A DNA stretch of 5,699 nt from Magnetovibrio sp. (GTDB taxonomy: Bacteria > Pseudomonadota > Alphaproteobacteria > Rhodospirillales_A > JABHCV01): positions 11,489 through 17,187 of the forward strand of contig PBDF01000004.1 in NCBI GenBank assembly GCA_002717285.1, written 5' to 3'. Made by a program: the position numbers and the translations under genes. Each line of letters begins with the position of its first letter. Within the stretch, counting starts at the first letter, position 1. Below the pieces are notes generated by a model that made no database searches, was not told the DNA's origin, and saw nothing but the letters and a program-made list of their open reading frames with translations. This document shows positions 5,015 through 5,699 of the stretch, piece by piece.

Positions 5015-5680
5015 ATGATATTACGTATTTTTCTTATATTTGTGATAATTGAGTTATTATGCAGTGCTGCATATGCCAAGGAACCCTTTAACATTATGGG
5101 CATCCAAATTGGTGATTCAATTGATTCTTTAAAAAAAGTATTTCCCGAAATAATAATCAAACCTAAATTAAATATGGCCAACTGCAAGAACGAAGATTTT
5201 GTGATTCAGAATGGCTCAACTTTCACGGCATTTAAGGAAGGAAAAGATCGAACATATTCCTTTCATTTAATTTTTGTTAATGGCGTTCAGACTGTAACAA
5301 GAGCCAAATTTTCTTATGTTTCAACATCTGTTAGCAAAGAATTATTTTTATCAAGACTAAAAGAAAAATATGACATGACTGTTATTAACGAGGATAATCT
5401 TCATAAAGCCAAGTATGCAATGGCAGATTATGCTGCAATTAGCCATTTTGTTGTTCCAGAAGGACATTTTTTTAAAATTGAGGATGAGGATATTTTTAGA
5501 CTTCAATACACGTCAATCGAAGCCAAACAAATTGAAGCTGGAAATTTAGTTCACACGATCGTCATTGAAAGTAGAAATTATAATAACTTAGATGAATTTC
5601 AACGCAAGTTAGGAAAAGAAGATAAAGCCAAAAAAGAAGAGGAATGTGGTAAAATGGAACTGAACATGTTGGGTTTTTAG
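5015..5680 (+). CDS. Secreted periplasmic protein of unknown function, 221 residues
   Basis: I do not recognise the family. Residues 1-21 are a clear Sec signal peptide: MILR, a hydrophobic core, and an AYA site with cleavage expected after Ala21. The mature protein opens with GIQIGDSIDSLKKVFPE (29-45), a 'G.qiGdsi..lk..fPe' opening seen in several unrelated periplasmic proteins. A mixed beta/alpha body follows: SFHLIFVNGVQTV (82-94), SKELFLSRLKEKYDM (107-121) and HTIVIESRNYNN (180-191). The C-terminus is highly charged (Lys/Glu-rich, 198-214). Cys57 and Cys211 could form a disulfide in the mature protein. ATG 5015 is the only standard start that gives the signal peptide; no ribosome site is visible. 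Base composition is more AT-rich than greB or the Panacea gene. It is divergent from the lipoprotein operon and otherwise alone in view. No function is assigned. Confidence 0.75.
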   Translation: MILRIFLIFVIIELLCSAAYAKEPFNIMGIQIGDSIDSLKKVFPEIIIKPKLNMANCKNEDFVIQNGSTFTAFKEGKDRTYSFHLIFVNGVQTVTRAKFSYVSTSVSKELFLSRLKEKYDMTVINEDNLHKAKYAMADYAAISHFVVPEGHFFKIEDEDIFRLQYTSIEAKQIEAGNLVHTIVIESRNYNNLDEFQRKLGKEDKAKKEEECGKMELNMLGF

Positions 5681-5694
5681 AGGGTTTAAACCCT
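5681..5694 (+). terminator. Palindrome after the secreted-protein gene, likely terminator stem
   Basis: AGGGTTTAAACCCT is a perfect 14-base palindrome starting directly after the TAG stop. It can form an AGGGT/ACCCT stem. Only five bases (TACTT) remain before the window ends, so a T-tract cannot be checked. Position and symmetry favour a terminator. Confidence 0.4.
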
Positions 5695-5699
5695 TACTT

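Noticed and set aside
4927..5187. 86-codon minus frame antisense to the secreted-protein gene
   Set aside because: It overlaps the signal peptide and N-terminus of the much better supported plus-strand gene and shows no coherent protein features.

Overview
The window reads as ordinary chromosome from an AT-rich alphaproteobacterium, possibly a marine relative of the Rhodospirillales. This placement is inference. It rests on three things: an MrpD-type antiporter tail in the form found in that class, an RT0821/Lpp0805-type glycine-zipper lipoprotein, and a Panacea-domain protein of a kind I associate with Alphaproteobacteria. There is no rRNA, tRNA, CRISPR array, transposase or phage gene that I can see.

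Layout, left to right. Positions 1-354 (+) hold the C-terminal end of a membrane antiporter/NADH-dehydrogenase-like subunit cut by the window edge. Next, on the same strand, is greB (412-903), the transcript-cleavage factor of RNA polymerase. A convergent gene on the minus strand (1106-1657) encodes a Panacea (DUF4065/SocA-like) protein with no visible toxin partner. Structured DNA between greB and this gene may end transcription from both sides. A gene-free stretch of 454 bases (1658-2111) with short repeats follows, then a small soluble protein of unknown function (2112-2531, minus).

The most coherent unit is a compact three-gene minus-strand operon, 4474 down to 2708. It encodes a cysteine-rich lipoprotein, a glycine-zipper lipoprotein and a membrane-anchored alpha/beta hydrolase, with gaps of only 6 and 3 bases. 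All three products appear to be envelope proteins. A 540-base AT-rich gap with no convincing gene separates this operon from a divergent gene (5015-5680, +). That gene encodes a secreted periplasmic protein of unknown function and is followed by a perfect palindrome at the window edge.

I do not see a clear new multi-gene system. The best leads are the lipoprotein/lipoprotein/hydrolase operon, the T10 tract just after the hydrolase start codon, the solitary Panacea gene with its repeat-bearing upstream region, and two uncharacterised proteins (139 and 221 residues).
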